Shown here piece by piece: positions 19,700 through 22,383 of a stretch of 22,383 nt of DNA. The notes beneath the pieces were generated by a model. It made no database searches. It was not told the DNA's origin and saw only the letters and a list, made by a program, of their open reading frames with translations. Position 1 is the first letter of the stretch, and the number at the start of each line of letters is the position of its first letter. The stretch covers positions 1-22,383 of IMG/VR virus record IMGVR_UViG_3300037246_000401, one strand, 5' to 3'. The stretch is from a virus. A program made the position numbers and the translations under genes.

Positions 19700-21308
19700 A
19701 AGTGCCAGGACCATAAGGTCTGGGCAGACTAATCTACAGCAACGGATTACGTCTGGCGCACCTATTCGTGGGCTTACTTCTCAAAAGTCTATTGCTGAGA
19801 TGGACTATCAGGACGCTGTTCGGCTTGACAACTTCATCGTAAAGCCTTTTGGGGTTGAGTTACGGCACGGCTACATTCTTCATCAGAATACTTTTGAATT
19901 TCGTATTAACACCATTATTCCCTATCAAGCACGGGTACCGGCTGATGATCGTCTGTTTGGCGTTACCTATGAAGGAATTTATGACATAACTTCTCGTCAG
20001 GATAACGCTGTCAAGCCTACTCCTGACGTTACGTTCGCCACACAGACTCTTGATGTAACAGATCTATGGTCGTGGATTCCTTTCTCCAATCTTGGTGAAA
20101 ACTTTGTTTGTGCAGTAAGTGACCTCAACGGTTATTTCACGTATGATGCGACTGGTGGTTGGATAAGTCGTAACGCAGGTATGAGTGGCCCCGTAGGTTT
20201 CGACCCCCTTGATCTTGACTACATCATGTCGTGGAAACGTAGACTGTGGTTTGTGCCGCAGTCTGGTACAAAGGCTTACTATCTACCTGTCAATCAGGTT
20301 GTAGGTGTAGTAGAAGAATTTGATTTTGGCCCGTATATGCGCCAGGGCGGTTCTATAAAGCAGTTAGTGTCCTGGACTCGCGACGGCGGTGACGGCATTG
20401 ATGACTTCTTAATAGTGTTAGGGTCTCAGGGCGATGTAATTGTCTACCAGGGCACCGACCCTGCAAATGCCGACACCTTCGCAATGGTCGGTATTTGGGA
20501 TCTTGGCAGTCTGCCCCTTGGGAGGCGGCTTGCTATTAAGTCTGGTGGTGATGTCAAGGTACTGTGTGAGGTGGGCCTCATTGACCTCAGCACACTGTTC
20601 CAGGGTGCGATAAACCTTGCATCAAAAGATTCATTGGGCTACCCAATCCAGACTGCTATCTCTAGTGTTGTTAATCGCACACTAAATACTGGACAGTGGG
20701 AGGTTCACTATTTTTCACCAGAAGAACTGTTTGTAGTTAAAGAACCGATCACTGTATTACTCACTGAGTCAAAAATGTGGGCAGCTAACGTACACTCTCG
20801 GGCTTGGGGTAACTTAAATGACCTTCCCCAGCAAACTCTGGGTATGTTTCAAGATCAGCTGTACGGCTCTGATTCTGTGGGTAACGTGTACCAGTTACTG
20901 ACTGGCAACGTAGATAATTTAGATTTTGAAGGCTTCTCCAGTGAAATTACTGGTAGAATACAGACTGGCTTTTACAACTTCGGGACGGCTAAATTAAAGA
21001 AGTTCCATGTTATACAGCCTACGTTTCAATCCCTAGTTGCTCCTGCTCTTCAGGTACAGATGTACACGGAGTTTAATTTTGATGCCCTTTCAGGTTCGCC
21101 AGGGTTTGGCGCACCGACACAAGGTGCTCAATGGGATATTGATAAATGGGACATAGCAGTCTGGGCAGGGCTAGCGAACACGTTTCAAGTATGGGCAGGC
21201 GTACAGGGCATCGGATTCTTTGGTTCACTGGCTATGAATGTACGCGGCGTAGGTGGTACGATCTTTACGCATTGGTCCCTTGCTTTTGAGGAAGGGGGCT
21301 TCGTGTGA
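19677..21308 (+). CDS. Tail protein, P22 gp10-like
   Basis: The start at ATG 19677 (MPLQPLARSARTIRSGQTNL) has AGGA 8 nt upstream; an earlier ATG at 19653 lacks this. The 543-residue product has DAVRLDNFIVKPFGVELRHG followed by DRLFGVTYEGIYDITSRQDN, DLWSWIPFSNLGENFVCAVS and DLNGYFTYDATGGW. Repeated strand-turn modules with WxxxNFxxxGxxxxxxNGxxxxxxYDG patterns suggest a beta-propeller-like tail hub. The late part contains LGMFQDQLYGSDSVGNVYQL. This type of protein is encoded next to the gp4-like adaptor and forms the tail's central tube or plug. Assignment to P22 gp10 function is based on order and pattern, not proved. Confidence 0.65.
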   Translation: MPLQPLARSARTIRSGQTNLQQRITSGAPIRGLTSQKSIAEMDYQDAVRLDNFIVKPFGVELRHGYILHQNTFEFRINTIIPYQARVPADDRLFGVTYEGIYDITSRQDNAVKPTPDVTFATQTLDVTDLWSWIPFSNLGENFVCAVSDLNGYFTYDATGGWISRNAGMSGPVGFDPLDLDYIMSWKRRLWFVPQSGTKAYYLPVNQVVGVVEEFDFGPYMRQGGSIKQLVSWTRDGGDGIDDFLIVLGSQGDVIVYQGTDPANADTFAMVGIWDLGSLPLGRRLAIKSGGDVKVLCEVGLIDLSTLFQGAINLASKDSLGYPIQTAISSVVNRTLNTGQWEVHYFSPEELFVVKEPITVLLTESKMWAANVHSRAWGNLNDLPQQTLGMFQDQLYGSDSVGNVYQLLTGNVDNLDFEGFSSEITGRIQTGFYNFGTAKLKKFHVIQPTFQSLVAPALQVQMYTEFNFDALSGSPGFGAPTQGAQWDIDKWDIAVWAGLANTFQVWAGVQGIGFFGSLAMNVRGVGGTIFTHWSLAFEEGGFV

Positions 21309-21760
21309 TTGTTACTAGCGGCAGACATTTCATGCACAAGTGGCTCAATGAGCGTGTCACCGTGTCATTCTCTGCCGATTTTCGGGCTATAGGATGGACA
21401 GAGCGCGGTATGCTGAAGGCTGTGGTGGGGTATACTGACGTTCATGGTAAGACCGCGCAAATCCACGTTGCCGCGGAAGGAAAATACTGGATGCGTCGTG
21501 AGTTTCTATGGTTTACTTTTTATTATCCTTTTGTCCAGCTTAATCTTACTTGGCTAATCGGAATAGTGAATGCCAACAACGCCACTGCCGTGAAAATGGA
21601 CACTAACATAGGCTTTGAAGAGTTTGCACGTATACCCGACGGCTATGCTGACGGGGAAGATCTTATTATGCTGCGCCTACATCGTGATTCATCGCGTGTG
21701 CAGAAGTGGCTCAGCTTAGGAGAACGTTATGGGAAAAGCATCGCCGCCGCCTCCGCCTGA
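21305..21760 (+). CDS. GNAT-like acyltransferase-fold protein in tail module
   Basis: Start GTG 21305 shares four bases with the tail gene's end (GTGA). The 151-residue product has AIGWTERGMLKAVVGYTDVH, IHVAAEGKYWMRREFLWFTF, YYPFVQLNLTWLIGIV and NANNATAVKMDTNIGFEEFA, then DGYADGEDLIMLRLHRDSSR. The N-A-x2-LDxxxGFxE-x2-R motif near residues 92-107 and the later G-E-D-LIxxxM/L-R pattern match phage GNAT proteins near tail genes. The acetyl-CoA loop (R/Q-x2-G-x-G/A) is not evident, so the protein may be catalytically divergent. It could modify a virion or host protein. It overlaps the next gene by 32 bases. Confidence 0.65.
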   Translation: MIVTSGRHFMHKWLNERVTVSFSADFRAIGWTERGMLKAVVGYTDVHGKTAQIHVAAEGKYWMRREFLWFTFYYPFVQLNLTWLIGIVNANNATAVKMDTNIGFEEFARIPDGYADGEDLIMLRLHRDSSRVQKWLSLGERYGKSIAAASA

Positions 21761-22383
21761 CTATAAGGGTGCTGCTGAAGCGCAGGCAGAGTCTTCGCAA
21801 GAGGCTGCTAATCAACAGATGTACTATAACCGACCGGAGCAAGTTACTCCGTTTGGTAGTCAGCTGTGGAGCTACGGCACCACTACAGATCCCACTAGCG
21901 GTAAGGAGTATACCACCTCCAAACAGACAACCACGGTAGCGCCAGAAGCGCAGCGTGCCCTGAATGCCCAGCTGAATATTCAGAGTGGCCGCAGCGAGTT
22001 TGCTCAAGATATGCTGGGCCGCGTTGAAGAAGGGACAAAGGAAGCCTTTGATTTCGATCAGTACGGCCAGTATCAAGGTTTGCAAGGCACCCGTGACCCG
22101 CAGGCACCGGGGGCCTATCGGGACGAAGCTTTCACTAATATGCAGAACATGGCCTCCCCTCAGCGTGCCCAAGACCGCGCTCGTGTGGAGACGCAGCTTG
22201 CGAACCAAGGCATCGTGCAGGGCAGCGAGGCATACAGAAATGCGATGCGTCAGCTTAGTGACCAGGAGTCCAGGCAGGAGATGGGTTTCATGACCCAGGC
22301 TGGGGCTGAGGGGCAGCGTGTACAGCAGATGCAGGGTGCAGAGCAGGGCATGGATGTGACAGGTGCCAGCTATGCGAATAACC
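21729..22383 (+). CDS. Tail or DNA-ejection protein, cut by window edge
   Basis: ATG 21729 has AGGAG (21718-21722) six bases upstream and overlaps the end of the GNAT-like gene. At least 218 residues are visible, starting MGKASPPPPPDYKGAAEAQA. Then come NQQMYYNRPEQVTPFGSQLW, SYGTTTDPTSGKEYTTSKQT, VAPEAQRALNAQLNIQSGRS and a Gln/Met/Glu-rich helical stretch. A Pro-rich start with PDYxxAAxAQ, a NRxNQxTPxGSxxYS segment and a TxxPEAQxxLDxQ repeat is widely seen in long phage proteins thought to be internal or ejected with DNA. No stop occurs before the window edge, so length and C-terminus are unknown. Confidence 0.65.
   Translation, partial: MGKASPPPPPDYKGAAEAQAESSQEAANQQMYYNRPEQVTPFGSQLWSYGTTTDPTSGKEYTTSKQTTTVAPEAQRALNAQLNIQSGRSEFAQDMLGRVEEGTKEAFDFDQYGQYQGLQGTRDPQAPGAYRDEAFTNMQNMASPQRAQDRARVETQLANQGIVQGSEAYRNAMRQLSDQESRQEMGFMTQAGAEGQRVQQMQGAEQGMDVTGASYANN

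Overview
This window is a piece of a tailed double-stranded DNA phage, or a prophage with the same layout. It holds a terminase, portal, scaffold, major capsid, lysis and tail gene string that is almost entirely on the + strand and tightly packed (ATGA, TAGTG and TAATG stop/start overlaps, many GTG or TTG starts). The short-tail adaptor (P22 gp4-like) and tail (P22 gp10-like) proteins, a virion GNAT-like protein and the long proline-start tail or ejection protein point to a podovirus-like phage of the kind often recovered from aquatic samples. The host cannot be named from the sequence. No integrase, repressor, tRNA, CRISPR or insertion sequence was seen.

Layout. (1) Positions 1-668: two small minus-strand genes, one cut by the left edge. 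(2) 669-880: a divergent intergenic region with an inverted repeat. (3) 881-2752: a + strand run of small accessory genes, including a DUF2786-type protein, a DUF6011-type zinc protein and two micro-ORFs for membrane peptides. (4) 2753-3515: about 760 bp with no credible gene but dense DNA structure. It contains GTGTACCC/GAATACCC iteron-like repeats flanking an AT-rich stretch, a 6-bp-periodic array with eight GATC sites in 52 bp, a GC-rich hairpin, and paired GCGCAATATTGCGC-type palindromes. It ends in a candidate promoter. This is the best candidate for an undescribed element, either a replication origin or a regulatory hub. (5) 3516-3779: one small gene, followed by about 425 bp of hairpin-rich DNA without a confident gene. 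(6) 4354-6651: a Cys-rich protein, a probable small terminase, a small basic protein and the large terminase. (7) 6651-12717: a jelly-roll-like surface protein, portal, a small conserved protein, scaffold, major capsid protein, a strong UUCG-loop terminator, and two probable decoration or head proteins. (8) 12717-13528: a three-TM holin and two small membrane proteins, forming a lysis cassette. (9) 13530-22383: virion surface, head-tail and tail genes, including a protein with eighteen 22-residue repeats, an M15-type peptidase, the gp4-like adaptor, a gp10-like tail protein, a GNAT-like protein and a right-truncated tail or ejection protein.

How the genes fit together. The terminases pump DNA through the portal into a procapsid built from the capsid and scaffold proteins. 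The decoration, adaptor and tail proteins then finish the particle. The holin, its small membrane partners and possibly the M15 peptidase open the host envelope. Capsid output seems specially controlled: the capsid gene has its own structured leader and is followed directly by an intrinsic terminator that would limit readthrough into the downstream genes.
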